This document shows, piece after piece, positions 17,797 to 27,053 of a stretch of 64,000 bases of DNA (the stretch's first letter is position 1; each line of letters opens with the position of its first letter). The translations under genes were made by a program, and so were the position numbers. Origin of the DNA: Streptomyces sp. TLI_146 (GTDB lineage: Bacteria > Actinomycetota > Actinomycetes > Streptomycetales > Streptomycetaceae); assembly GCF_002846415.1 (NCBI RefSeq), contig NZ_PJMX01000001.1:7316001-7380000 (forward strand), given 5' to 3'. Under the pieces are notes generated by a model. That model did no database searches, was not told the origin of the DNA, and was given only the letters and a program-made list of their open reading frames with translations.

Positions 17797-18654
17797 ATGA
17801 TCGAAAGTCGTTCGCTGTCAGCCCCCGCCCCGCCGCCGCCCGGCGGTGTCCTGTGGAGTCTCGCCGGCGACGTGCGGATGCTGCTCACGCTGCCCGCCGC
17901 CCTCACCCTCCAGGTCGCGCACCCGGCCGTCGGCGCCGGGGTCGACGAGCACTCCGTGTTCCGGACCGACCCCTGGGGGCGCGGCGAGCGCTCCCTGCGC
18001 TCCCTCCAGCTGTGGGTGTACGGCGGCGAGGCGGCCGTAGAGGAGGGGCGGCGGCTGCGCCGGCTGCACCGGACCATCCAGGGCACCGACACGCGGGGCC
18101 GCCGCTACCACGCGCTGACCCCGGCCAACTACGCCTGGGTGCACGCCACCGGCTACCCCGTCTTCGCGCACTCCCAGAAGTATCTGAACCGCCCCCTCAC
18201 CGAGGCCCAGGAGCGGCAGCTGTACGCGGAGTGGCTCCAGGTGGGACGCGTCCTGGGCATCCACGACCGGGACATGCCGCAGACGATCGAGGAGTTCTGG
18301 CCGTACTACCGCAAGATGCTGGGCGACGAGATCGCCTCGAACGCGGTCGTCGAGGAGCTGATCTCCGTGGACGCGAAGGTCCCGGCCCCCGACCGCGGCC
18401 CGCTGCCCGTGCGGCTGCTGCTCCGGCTGTGCTGGCCGGTGCTGCTGCCGCGCATATCCCGCTTCCGGCGGTTCGTGACCCTCGGGTTCCTGCCGCCGGA
18501 CGCGCGCGACGCGCTGGGCCTGGAGTGGACCGACGCGCAGGAGCGGAAGCTGCGCCGGTTCGGGCGCGTGGTGCGGGCCGTCGTGCCCGTACTGCCCGAG
18601 CGGCTGCGCTACCTCCCGCTCGCCCGGGAGGCGAGGGCACGGTACAGAGGCTGA
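17797..18654 (+). CDS. oxygenase MpaB family protein (DUF2236)
   Basis: 285 aa. DUF2236 features are VRMLLTLPAALTLQVAHPAVGAGVDEHS near the N-terminus, with a conserved His that is a likely haem ligand, then DPWGRGERSLRSL and TPANYAWVHATGYPVF. Relatives are the rubber oxygenase Lcp and fungal MpaB, haem b oxygenases that cleave C=C bonds; most bacterial members are uncharacterised. No signal peptide; a hydrophobic stretch near 205-220 (LLLRLCWPVLL) may be membrane-associated. ATG 17797 starts the conserved region. Substrate unknown. Confidence 0.82.
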   Translation: MIESRSLSAPAPPPPGGVLWSLAGDVRMLLTLPAALTLQVAHPAVGAGVDEHSVFRTDPWGRGERSLRSLQLWVYGGEAAVEEGRRLRRLHRTIQGTDTRGRRYHALTPANYAWVHATGYPVFAHSQKYLNRPLTEAQERQLYAEWLQVGRVLGIHDRDMPQTIEEFWPYYRKMLGDEIASNAVVEELISVDAKVPAPDRGPLPVRLLLRLCWPVLLPRISRFRRFVTLGFLPPDARDALGLEWTDAQERKLRRFGRVVRAVVPVLPERLRYLPLAREARARYRG

Positions 18655-18703
18655 AACAGAGCCACCGGTCCCATCGGGTACCTCCAGATACCTTCAGATG
18701 TTT

Positions 18704-19738
18704 TCAGGCCGATGCCCGGCGTACCAGCGCCGTCTCCGTGATCACCGGCGTGGGCACGTCCGCCGCCCCCTCGGCCAGGCCCCGCAGCAGCAGCCGGGCC
18801 ATCAGCCTGCCCATGCCCTCGATGTCCTGGCGGACCGTGGTCAGCGGGGGGTCGGTCGTCTCGGCCACCCCGCGCATGTCGTCGAAGCCGACCAGGGCCA
18901 CGTCCTCGGGGACCCGGCGCCCGTGCTCGCGCAGCACCCGCAGGGCGCCCGACGCCATCAGGTCGTTCGCGGCGAACACCGCGTCCAGGTCCGGGCGCCG
19001 CTCCAGAAGCCGGGCCATCGCGCGGGCCCCGCTCTCGGCCGTGAAGGCGCCCTCCTCGACCAGCTCCGGACCGGTGCCGGGCAGCACGTCGTGGAACCCG
19101 TCGAGCCGGTCCGTCGCCGACGTCTGGTCGCACGGGCCCGCGATGTGGGCGATCCGGGTGCGGCCGAGCGCTAGGAGGTGGCGTACGGCCTGCCGCGCGC
19201 CGCCCCGGTTGTCGGCGTCCACATACGGGACGGGCCGCTCGCCCGGCGCCGCCGGCCAGCCCGGGCGGCCCCCGTACACCGTCGGCATCCCGGTGCTGCG
19301 GGCGATCGCGGGCAGCGGGTCGTCGGTGTGCAGCGAGAAGGCGAGGGCGCCGTCGACGTGGCCGCCAGCGAGATAGCGGGCGATCCGGTCGTAGTCGCCC
19401 GGCCCCTCCACCAGGAGCAGCACCAACTGCGTGTCGTGCGCGGTGAGTTCCCTGCTGATGCCCCGGATCTGGTGCGAGAAGAACGGGTCGGAGAAGATCC
19501 TGATCTCCGGCTCGGGGATGATCACGGCGACGGCGCCGGTGCGGCGGGTGACCAGGGTCCGGGCCGCGTGGTTGGGGACGTACCCCAGCTCCTCGACCGC
19601 CCGGCGCACCTTGTCGACGAGCGGCGGCCGCACTCCCGCACCGCCGTTGACGACCCGGGAGGCCGTGGCCCGCGAGACTCCGGCGTGCGCGGCGACGGCT
19701 TCCAGGGTGGGGCGGGCCCCGGGGTGCTGCACGGTCAA
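18704..19738 (-). CDS. LacI family transcriptional regulator
   Basis: 344 aa from TTG 19738, chosen because GAGGAG lies 8 nt upstream; a longer in-frame start at 19774 has none. The N-terminal HTH reads PTLEAVAAHAGVSRATASRVVNG, followed by hinge helix VPNHAARTLVTRRTGAVAVI and a periplasmic-binding-protein-like sensor domain ending VALVGFDDM and PPLTTVRQDIEGMGRLMARLL. It should bind a sugar or small effector and repress transport or catabolic genes, but no sugar genes adjoin it. An 11-bp near-palindrome (TGAGCGCTTCA, 19793-19803) upstream could be an autoregulatory site. Confidence 0.88.
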   Translation of the reverse strand: MTVQHPGARPTLEAVAAHAGVSRATASRVVNGGAGVRPPLVDKVRRAVEELGYVPNHAARTLVTRRTGAVAVIIPEPEIRIFSDPFFSHQIRGISRELTAHDTQLVLLLVEGPGDYDRIARYLAGGHVDGALAFSLHTDDPLPAIARSTGMPTVYGGRPGWPAAPGERPVPYVDADNRGGARQAVRHLLALGRTRIAHIAGPCDQTSATDRLDGFHDVLPGTGPELVEEGAFTAESGARAMARLLERRPDLDAVFAANDLMASGALRVLREHGRRVPEDVALVGFDDMRGVAETTDPPLTTVRQDIEGMGRLMARLLLRGLAEGAADVPTPVITETALVRRASA

Positions 19739-19830
19739 GGGGGCTGCTCCTCGCACGCGACGGCGGTGTGCCACCTACAGCTTATGCCGCGCTGAGCGCT
19801 TCACCGGAGGCGTATGCCCCCGCTGCGGAC

Positions 19831-19925
19831 CCCCGCGCCCCTGATGAGGGGCGCGGGGCGGTGACATATGCGGTTCCGCCACGTGGGCGCGACCGGCCAC
19901 AGACGGGCCCGCAGCCGAATCACCA
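19831..19925 (-). repeat. dispersed repeat copy B with terminator hairpin
   Basis: A perfect 12-bp stem (CCCCGCGCCCCT, 19831-19842; AGGGGCGCGGGG, 19847-19858) with a GATG loop, followed by the repeat's second block GCGCGACCGGCCAC...GGGCCCGCAGCCGAATCACC (19886-19925). It lies 18 bp after the M1 peptidase stop and can act as its terminator. Confidence 0.7.
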
Positions 19926-19942
19926 CATCACCAGCGGAGCGC

Positions 19943-21439
19943 TCAGTGGTCGTGGATCTCGTTCGTCGCCGCGATCTTCTTCCAGGACTTCGGCTGCGTC
20001 ACGGTCGAACCGGCCGAACCGGCCACCAGTTTCGCCTTCTTGGCGGCCGGGGCGGCGGGCTTCGACGGCTGGTAGAGCCAGGTGTCGAAGAGCCCGGCGA
20101 GCGGCTTGCCGGAGACCTTCTCGGCGTACTGCACGAAGTCGCCCACCTTGGCGTTGCCGTACTGGTGGGCCGCCGGCCAGCCCTTCAGGATGGCGAAGAA
20201 CGTCGTGTCGCCGACCGTGTTGCGCAGCGCCTGGAGGGCGAGCCCGCCCCGGTCGTAGACGGCGAGGTCGAACTGGTTGTCCGCGCCCGGGTCGCCCGGC
20301 TTCACCTTCCAGAACGGGTCGTCGGCCGGGTGCTGCGCGTACACGTAGTCCGCGAGCTCCTGCGCGGTGCCCTCGCCCTCCTTCTCCGACCAGAGCCACT
20401 GGGCGTAGCGGGCGAAGCCCTCGTTGTTCCAGATGTCCTTCCAGCCGTCCACCGAGACGCTGTCGCCGTACCACTGGTGGGCCAGCTCGTGGACGACCAC
20501 CGACACGTTGGCGCCGTTCGCGAACTGCTTGGGGCTGTAGTACGGCCGCGTCTGGGTCTCCAGCGCGAAGCCGGTGGTCACGTTCGGCACATAGCCGCCG
20601 ACCGAGTTGAACGGATACGGGCCGAACACGTCACCCAGCCACTCGGCGACCTCCTTGGTGCGCTCGATGCTGGCGCGCGCGGCCCCGTCGTTGTCGCCGA
20701 GGTCCTTGCTGTACGCGTTGATCACCGGCAGCCCGTTGGCGGTGGTGTCGGTGGTGATGTCGAACTTGCCGATCGCGAGCGTCGCCAGATACGTGGCCTG
20801 CGGCTTGTTGGAGCGCCAGTTGTAGCGGGTCCAGCCGAGCTTGGAACTCTGCGACTGGAGCGTGCCGTTGCTGATCGCCTGGGTGCCGTCCGGCACCAGC
20901 ACCGACACGTCGTAGGTGGCCTTGTCCAGCGGGTGGTCGTTGGACGGGAACCACCACACGGCCGAGTCGGGCTCCTGCGCCGCCACGCCGCCGTCCGGCG
21001 TGCGGTGCCAGGCGGTGTACCCGTCGATGCTCAGCTCGGACGGCTTGCCCGCGTACTTCACCACCACCGAGACCGACTTGCCCTTGGCGAGCGGCGCGGC
21101 CGGGGTGATCTCCAGCTCCTGGGTGCCGGACTTGGCGTACTTCGCCTTGGTGCCGTTGACCCTGACCTCGCTCACCGCGAGCCCGAAGTCGAGGTTGAAG
21201 CGGGAGAGGTTCTGCGTGGTGGTGGCGAGGATCGTCGCCGTGCCCTCCAGGAGGTCGGTGGCGGGCTGGTACTTCAGCCGCAGGTCGTAGTGGGAAACGT
21301 CGTAACCGCCGTTGCCGCTGCTCGGGTAGTAGGGGTCGCCGATACCCGGGGCGCCCGGTGTGAAGTCGGTCGCGGAAGCCGGGATCGCCAGCAGCAGGGA
21401 CGCGGCGAGCACGCTCGGGGCGAGGATTCTGCGGTGCAC
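19943..21439 (-). CDS. secreted M1 family aminopeptidase
   Basis: 498 aa. A signal peptide opens the protein (LAPSVLAASLLLAIPASA). The zinc site is complete: H317-E318-x-x-H321 (HELAHQWYGD) and, 18 residues on, E340 (NNEGFA). The N-terminal domain starts with YDVSHYDLRLKY, as in bacterial M1 peptidases. At 498 aa it lacks the large C-terminal domain of PepN, so it is the short secreted form. It removes N-terminal residues from extracellular peptides. GTG 21439 begins the signal peptide. It is divergent from the X-Pro peptidase gene, whose intergenic region contains GCAGGTCA/TGACCTGC arms (21498-21505, 21552-21559). Confidence 0.9.
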   Translation of the reverse strand: MHRRILAPSVLAASLLLAIPASATDFTPGAPGIGDPYYPSSGNGGYDVSHYDLRLKYQPATDLLEGTATILATTTQNLSRFNLDFGLAVSEVRVNGTKAKYAKSGTQELEITPAAPLAKGKSVSVVVKYAGKPSELSIDGYTAWHRTPDGGVAAQEPDSAVWWFPSNDHPLDKATYDVSVLVPDGTQAISNGTLQSQSSKLGWTRYNWRSNKPQATYLATLAIGKFDITTDTTANGLPVINAYSKDLGDNDGAARASIERTKEVAEWLGDVFGPYPFNSVGGYVPNVTTGFALETQTRPYYSPKQFANGANVSVVVHELAHQWYGDSVSVDGWKDIWNNEGFARYAQWLWSEKEGEGTAQELADYVYAQHPADDPFWKVKPGDPGADNQFDLAVYDRGGLALQALRNTVGDTTFFAILKGWPAAHQYGNAKVGDFVQYAEKVSGKPLAGLFDTWLYQPSKPAAPAAKKAKLVAGSAGSTVTQPKSWKKIAATNEIHDH

Positions 21440-21629
21440 GAGTGCTCCAAGTCGTCGGGGTGAACGATCTGTTCGGAGCCTATTCAGCGCCCGCCCGGCA
21501 GGTCATGTCCATGGCCCCTTCTGTCACACGATCGCCATTGCGCCGACATGGTGACCTGCTCGTCCAGGAGCACTTTCGGACCGTGCATGCCCCCTTTTGC
21601 ACGGGAGTTGACGGGAGTACCGTCCGCCC

Positions 21630-23624
21630 ATGCCGATTCCTGCGCGGTCCAGCCGCACAAGGTTCAGATCGCTCCGGTCGCCCGGTGGGGCGCGCCTGCT
21701 CGTGATGGCGGCCGCGGCCGCCCTGACGGCCCTGTTCCTCTCCCCGGTCGGCGCCCAGGCGGCCCGTGCCAGGGAGAGCACGCCCGTCTACTCGTACGAG
21801 AACGCGATACGCGAATCCGTCTGGGTCGACACCCGGCTCGACGAGGACGGCGACGGCAGGGGCGACCGGGTCGCCGTCGACATAGTCCGCCCCCGCGAGC
21901 CCGCGAGCCAGGGCCGCAAGGTTCCGGTCATCATGGACGCCTCGCCGTACTACTCCTGCTGCGGACGCGGCAACGAGAGCCAGCGCAAGACGTACGACGC
22001 GCAGGGCCACGTCGTCCAGATGCCGCTCTTCTACGACAACTACTTCGTGCCGCGCGGCTACGCCTTCGTCGGCGTCGACCTGGCCGGAACCAATCGCTCG
22101 GACGGCTGTGTCGACATCGGCGGCCCGTCCGACATCCAGTCCGCCAAGGCGGTCGTCGACTGGCTGGGCGGCCGCGCCCGCGGCTACACCACCCGGACCG
22201 GGAACCAGCGGGCGAGCGCGGGCTGGACGAACGGCCGCACCGGCATGATCGGCAAGAGCTGGGACGGCACCATAGCCAACGGCGTGGCCGCCACCGGCGT
22301 GGAGGGCCTCAAGACGATCGTCCCGATCAGCGCCATCTCCTCCTGGTACGACTACTACTTCGCCAAGGGCGCCCCGCTCTACGACTCCGGACCCGACTGG
22401 CTCTCCCACGCGGTCGAGAGCCCCGAGGCACAGGCCCACTGCGGCGCCGTGCAGCAGCGGCTCGTCGACGGGGCGCCGCGCACCGGCGACTGGACGCCGC
22501 TGTGGAGCGGGCGCGACTACGTGGCCGACGCGGGCGACGTCAAGGCCAGCGTGTTCGTGGTGCACGGCATGCAGGACCTGAACGTACGGACCAAGAACTT
22601 CGGCCAGTGGTGGGACGCGCTGGCGGCTCAGGGCGTCGAGCGCAAGATCTGGCTCTCCCAGACCGGCCACGTCGACCCCTTCGACTACCGCCGCGCCGAC
22701 TGGGTCCCCACCCTCCACAAGTGGTTCGACCACTACCTCCTCGGCTACGACAACGGCATAGAGCGCGCGCCGATGGCCGACATCGAGCGCCACCCCGACC
22801 AGTGGTCCACCGACCGCACCTGGCCCCCGGCCGGCACCCGTGACACCGTGCTGCGCCCGGTCACCGGCTCCGCGCCCGGCGTCGGCGGCCTCGGCCTGAC
22901 CCCGGCGCCGGCCGGCGCGACCGAGACGTTCACCGACAACCCGCAGCTCGACGAGGGGAACTGGTCCGCCGCCGTCGACAAGTCCACCCCCGAGAAGGCC
23001 GGGTTCGTGACCGGGCCGCTCGGCGCCGACCTGCGCCTGTCCGGCTCCTCGAAGGTCACCGTCACCGCCACCCCGACCACCACCAGCGCCCACCTCTCGG
23101 CGGTCCTGGTCGACCTCGGACCCGACACCATCCGCAACTACGGCGGCGACGGCGAGGGCATCCTCACCGGCACCGCCCGCACCTGCTGGGGCGCGAGCAC
23201 GGCCGGGGACAGCGCCTGCTTCAAGGTGACCTCGGCCGACACCAAGGCCGTCGACTACACCGTGTTCAGCCGCGGCTGGGCCGACCTCGGCAACTACGCG
23301 GGCGACACCGGGCAGCCGCTCACCCCCGGCAAGCCGTACACGATCACCCTCGACCTGCACGCCACCGACCACGTCGTCCCGGCCGGCCACCGCCTCGCGC
23401 TGATCGTCGCGGGCACCGACAGGGACCTCATCGACCCGCCCGCGAGCCGCCCCACCCTCACCCTCGACCTCGCCCGCACCTCGGCGAAGCTGCCGCTCCT
23501 CGGCGGTACGAGGGCGTTCCGGTGGGCTACCTCCGCCACCCCGCACCAGATCGCCCCGCGGGTCCCGCACCCGGCCGGCGTCGAGGCGCCGCACCTGCTC
23601 CACCCGGTCCCGGAGGCGCGATGA
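21630..23624 (+). CDS. secreted Xaa-Pro dipeptidyl-peptidase (S15/CocE)
   Basis: 664 aa. A long basic N-region and hydrophobic core (LLVMAAAAALTALFLSPVGA) form a signal peptide cleaved near AQA (about 43). The alpha/beta hydrolase domain has nucleophile S210 in GKSWDGT, the acid Asp in HGMQDLNV and the catalytic His in TGHVDP. The C-terminal jelly-roll domain ends with DHVVPAGHRLALIVAGTD. It releases X-Pro dipeptides. It is coupled to the carboxypeptidase gene by an ATGA overlap, so the two are made together. Confidence 0.9.
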   Translation: MPIPARSSRTRFRSLRSPGGARLLVMAAAAALTALFLSPVGAQAARARESTPVYSYENAIRESVWVDTRLDEDGDGRGDRVAVDIVRPREPASQGRKVPVIMDASPYYSCCGRGNESQRKTYDAQGHVVQMPLFYDNYFVPRGYAFVGVDLAGTNRSDGCVDIGGPSDIQSAKAVVDWLGGRARGYTTRTGNQRASAGWTNGRTGMIGKSWDGTIANGVAATGVEGLKTIVPISAISSWYDYYFAKGAPLYDSGPDWLSHAVESPEAQAHCGAVQQRLVDGAPRTGDWTPLWSGRDYVADAGDVKASVFVVHGMQDLNVRTKNFGQWWDALAAQGVERKIWLSQTGHVDPFDYRRADWVPTLHKWFDHYLLGYDNGIERAPMADIERHPDQWSTDRTWPPAGTRDTVLRPVTGSAPGVGGLGLTPAPAGATETFTDNPQLDEGNWSAAVDKSTPEKAGFVTGPLGADLRLSGSSKVTVTATPTTTSAHLSAVLVDLGPDTIRNYGGDGEGILTGTARTCWGASTAGDSACFKVTSADTKAVDYTVFSRGWADLGNYAGDTGQPLTPGKPYTITLDLHATDHVVPAGHRLALIVAGTDRDLIDPPASRPTLTLDLARTSAKLPLLGGTRAFRWATSATPHQIAPRVPHPAGVEAPHLLHPVPEAR

Positions 23625-24895
23625 GAGCCCGCACCCTGCTCCTCGGCGTCACGGGCGCCGCGCTCGCCGTGCCCCTGGTGACGGTCCCGGCGCGGGCGAC
23701 CGCGAGCCCGCCCCGTACCGGCTTCGAGGTGAGCGCCGGGGCGCGCTGGACCGGCGAGCGCGAGGAGCAGGACTTCCTCGCGGCCCTCGCCCAGGGCAGC
23801 GACCGGGCCTCGGTCCAGCGGATCGGCACCACCGGCCAGGGCCGCCCGCTCCAGCTCGTCCGCGTCGGCACCGGGCACACCGCCCACCGCGTCCTGCTGG
23901 TGTGCAGCCAGCACGGCGACGAGCCGGCTGGACGCGAGGCCTGTCTCGCCACCGTCCGCGACCTCGCCTACGCCGAGGACCGGGCGACCCGGCGGCTCCT
24001 CGCGCACACCACGCTGTACGTCGTGCCGACCGCCAACCCGGACGGCCGGGCCGCCGACACCCGCGTCAACGCCGACGGCGTCGACATCAACCGCGACCAC
24101 ATCGCCCTCAGGACGCAGGAGGCACGGGCCGTCGCCGCCGTGCTGCGCGACGAGCAGCCCGACGTCGTCTACGACCTGCACGAGTACAGCGCCACGCCCA
24201 AGTACTACGACAAGGACCTGTTCGACCTGTGGCCGCGCAACCTCAACACCGCCCCGGCGGTGCACGAGGAGGCCCGGACGCTGTCCGGCGCGTACGTACG
24301 GGAGGCCGCCCGGGCGGACGGCTTCTCCACCGGCACCTACGGCATCTGGACCGACCCCGTCACCGGCGAGCCGGTCAAACAGGTCGCGGGCGACGGCCAG
24401 GAGCGGATCCTGCGCAACACGGCGGGCATCAAACACGCCGTCGGGCTGCTCATCGAGAGCCGTGTGGACCCGGCCACTGAGGCCGAGAAGGCCGACCCGG
24501 CGCTCAACAACCGGCGCCGGGTGGTCTCCCAGCTGAGCGGGCTGCGCGGACTGCTGAGCTTCACGGCCGAGCGCAGGGGCGCCGTCGAGGCGGCCACCAC
24601 GGCCGCCCGGCTGACCGGATACCGCGACCGGGGGCCGGTCTACCTGGGCGGCGCGGACAACGAGCCCGCCAAGCCCGAGCAGACCCTGACCGACCCGCCC
24701 TGCGGCTACCGCCTCACAGCCGCCCAGTACACCGAAGTGAAGGACCGCCTCGCCCTGCACGGCATCCGGGCGAGGCGGTCCGCGGACGGCGCGTTCGTCC
24801 CGCTGCGCCAGCCGCTGCGGGCGCTCGTGCCCCTGCTGCTCGACGCCCGTGCGCAGTACGGGCTGACGGCGGCCGAACCCGTTCAGCGCTGCTGA
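23621..24895 (+). CDS. secreted M14 family zinc carboxypeptidase
   Basis: 424 aa with a short signal peptide (LLLGVTGAALAVPLVTVPARA). Zinc ligands are H98 and E101 in SQHGDE; the third ligand His is in DLHEYS. DGVDINRDH carries the substrate-carboxylate Arg region. The protein is longer than the minimal M14 domain, with an extra C-terminal region of unknown role and a terminal Cys. ATG 23621 overlaps the X-Pro peptidase TGA. The pair would let the cell degrade proline-rich peptides from both ends, together with the divergent M1 enzyme. Confidence 0.87.
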   Translation: MRARTLLLGVTGAALAVPLVTVPARATASPPRTGFEVSAGARWTGEREEQDFLAALAQGSDRASVQRIGTTGQGRPLQLVRVGTGHTAHRVLLVCSQHGDEPAGREACLATVRDLAYAEDRATRRLLAHTTLYVVPTANPDGRAADTRVNADGVDINRDHIALRTQEARAVAAVLRDEQPDVVYDLHEYSATPKYYDKDLFDLWPRNLNTAPAVHEEARTLSGAYVREAARADGFSTGTYGIWTDPVTGEPVKQVAGDGQERILRNTAGIKHAVGLLIESRVDPATEAEKADPALNNRRRVVSQLSGLRGLLSFTAERRGAVEAATTAARLTGYRDRGPVYLGGADNEPAKPEQTLTDPPCGYRLTAAQYTEVKDRLALHGIRARRSADGAFVPLRQPLRALVPLLLDARAQYGLTAAEPVQRC

Positions 24896-24901
24896 GACGG
24901 G

Positions 24902-25873
24902 TCAAAGGAGGGGAGTGCGGGAGGCGGCCAGCGCGGCCGCCTCCCGCGCACACCCCCAGGCGACGGTGACCCCGGCGCCGCCGTGCCCGTAGTTGTGCAC
25001 CAGCAGACCGCCCGACACGGTGGTCTCCGCCTCGATCCGCACTCCCGCGTCCCGCACCGGCCGCAGCCCCACCCGGTGGGCGAGCACCCGCGCCCCGGCG
25101 ATCTCGGGACGCACCCGCGCGCATCGCGCCACGATCTCCTCGGCCATGCGCGGATCCGGGGCGAGGTCCCAGTCGCCGTCCTGCGCGGTGCCGCCGAGCA
25201 GCAGCCCGTAGGGCTGGGGGAAGAAGTAGGTCGTGTCGGAGGAGGAGTGGTCGACGGAGGTGTACCACTCGCTCACCCCGGGGTTCTCGACGACCACCAA
25301 CTGGCCGCGCACCGGCCGCACCCCGGGGTCGGGAACGAGCGTACGGGCGCCCAGGCCCGTGCAGTTGACCACGACCGGCGCGTCCGGCCAGGAGTCCGTG
25401 CCGCGCGAACGGAGTCCAGAGCCCGGGGAAGCGTCCAACGCGCGTATCTCCACCGTCCCGCCCGCCGCCTCCAGACGCCCCCGCAGCCACGCCAGATGCA
25501 CCGGCATGTCGATCAGCGGTATCCGGGCGCGCACCCCGTCCGGGGACTGGCGCAGCCCGTCCACCTCGGCCGCCCACGGCCCGAGTTCGGAGAGCCGGAT
25601 GCCCGACTGCAACCCCTCGACGAGCCGCACCCCGGTCCGCCCGGGATCGGCGGCCAGCTCCTCGTACACCCGCAGGGAGGCGAGCGCCCAGTCACCGACG
25701 CGCCCGGCGGGCTCGATGCGGTACGGCCACCACAGCGCCCCCGCCACCGCCGATGTCGTCTCACCGACCGGGTCCCTGCTCCACACCCGCACCTGCCGGC
25801 CCGACTCCGCCAGGACCACCGCCGTGGTCAGACCGATGACTCCGCCACCCAGCACGATCATCTGCTCGCTCAT
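24902..25873 (-). CDS. D-amino-acid oxidase
   Basis: 323 aa, close to characterised bacterial D-amino-acid oxidases. FAD motif VLGGGVIGLTTAVVLAESG at the N-terminus; GALWWPYRIEP, NCTGLGARTL and the C-terminal signature NYGHGGAGVTVAWGCA are all in place. It deaminates D-amino acids to 2-oxo acids with FAD, producing peroxide. Its neighbourhood of secreted peptidases is consistent with recovery of amino acids from peptides or wall material, though this is inference. It is convergent with the M14 gene, 6 bp between ends. Confidence 0.9.
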   Translation of the reverse strand: MSEQMIVLGGGVIGLTTAVVLAESGRQVRVWSRDPVGETTSAVAGALWWPYRIEPAGRVGDWALASLRVYEELAADPGRTGVRLVEGLQSGIRLSELGPWAAEVDGLRQSPDGVRARIPLIDMPVHLAWLRGRLEAAGGTVEIRALDASPGSGLRSRGTDSWPDAPVVVNCTGLGARTLVPDPGVRPVRGQLVVVENPGVSEWYTSVDHSSSDTTYFFPQPYGLLLGGTAQDGDWDLAPDPRMAEEIVARCARVRPEIAGARVLAHRVGLRPVRDAGVRIEAETTVSGGLLVHNYGHGGAGVTVAWGCAREAAALAASRTPLL

Positions 25874-25938
25874 GCCCGGACGTTAGCGGAATGGGTGACC
25901 CCGTGCTCGGAACAGCCGCAGATGGGAATACTCAGGAC

Positions 25939-26958
25939 ATGTCTGCCGCGTACGCGACCTTCGCACTCGCCCCCGCGATGCGGGCAGGCGACGTGGCGGG
26001 GGCCGACTCTCCCCAGCTGCACCGCGACTTCATGGACTTCGTCGTCGACGGCCGGCCGCTGCTGCTCCAACTCGCCGACCTGGACGCCGTCTCCCCGCTC
26101 GCGGCGGACGTGCCGCCCGCCATCCTCGATGCCCAGGTGCGCAGCCTCCTCCTGGAGACCGAACCGCCGCTGGCCGACGGGCGGTACGTGGTCTACGCCT
26201 GCCCGGAGTGCGAGGACCTGGCGTGCGGCGCGGTCACCGCGGTCATCGAGCGCTCCGGCGACGACATCATCTGGCGGGACTTCGCCTGGCAGACCGGACC
26301 CGTACCCGATCTGCCGCTCAACGGCTACCACGGGATAGGGCCGTTCCGCTTCCGCGCCGAGGAGTACAGAGCCGCCCTGGAGCGGCTGCTCGGCGACGAG
26401 CCGCCCCGGCGGCGTCGGGTCCTGCTGATCGGCACCCGCGCGGCCGTCCTCGGCAAGCTCGCGGCGGCCCTGCGCTCGATCGGCATCGGCGCGGACATCG
26501 CCCACGACGTGACCGACGCGATCCCGGAGGAGCTCGCCGCCTACGGGGCGGTCGCCTTCGGCCGCGCGCTCCCGGAGGCCGAACGCGCGGCGGTGCGCGC
26601 CGCGTTCCAACGCGCCCACGCGCACCCCGTGTACGTGACGGGCCTGGCCCCCATCACCCCGCTCCTGGTGGCCCAGCTGGAACAGGCCCTGGACCGCACG
26701 CCGCCGGCCCAGCGCCGCCTCACCTACCTCTCCGCCTCCCCGGACGAGGCCCGGCTCGCGGTCGGCGCGACCTGCCGGGTGCGGCTCACCGCGTACCGCC
26801 TGGACCGGCTGCACCGCGTCCACACCCAGGAGGTCCTGGACGCGGTCCTCGACCCCGGTCCGCACCGCATCCCGCTGGACGAGCGCGCCCTGCGCGGAGA
26901 GTCCTTCCTGGTGGCCCGCACCACGGGCGGAGTGATCACGGCGGCGGTGGTGCGCTGA
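25939..26958 (+). CDS. conserved protein of unknown function with a Rossmann-like second half
   Basis: 339 aa, not recognised. The first half is acidic and includes CPECEDLACGAVTAVI (about 85-100), a Cys-rich patch that might bind a metal, and WRDFAWQTGP. The second half begins with RRRVLLIGTRAAVLGKLAAALRSIGIGADIAHDV, a beta-alpha-beta pattern like a nucleotide-binding or receiver fold, without an exact GxGxxG. ATG 25939 is chosen; 25891 is in frame but its leader is poorly biased. No signal peptide or membrane helix. It is divergent from the D-amino-acid oxidase gene, with a 65-bp shared region. Confidence 0.7.
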   Translation: MSAAYATFALAPAMRAGDVAGADSPQLHRDFMDFVVDGRPLLLQLADLDAVSPLAADVPPAILDAQVRSLLLETEPPLADGRYVVYACPECEDLACGAVTAVIERSGDDIIWRDFAWQTGPVPDLPLNGYHGIGPFRFRAEEYRAALERLLGDEPPRRRRVLLIGTRAAVLGKLAAALRSIGIGADIAHDVTDAIPEELAAYGAVAFGRALPEAERAAVRAAFQRAHAHPVYVTGLAPITPLLVAQLEQALDRTPPAQRRLTYLSASPDEARLAVGATCRVRLTAYRLDRLHRVHTQEVLDAVLDPGPHRIPLDERALRGESFLVARTTGGVITAAVVR

Positions 26959-27053
26959 AACGGTCCGCTGGGCGTGACGTGCCCGGCCCCGGCCGCTGAT
27001 CGTCGGCCGTTCGTCGGTCGCTGTCAGCGCACCCCAGTAGGATCTATGTCCTC

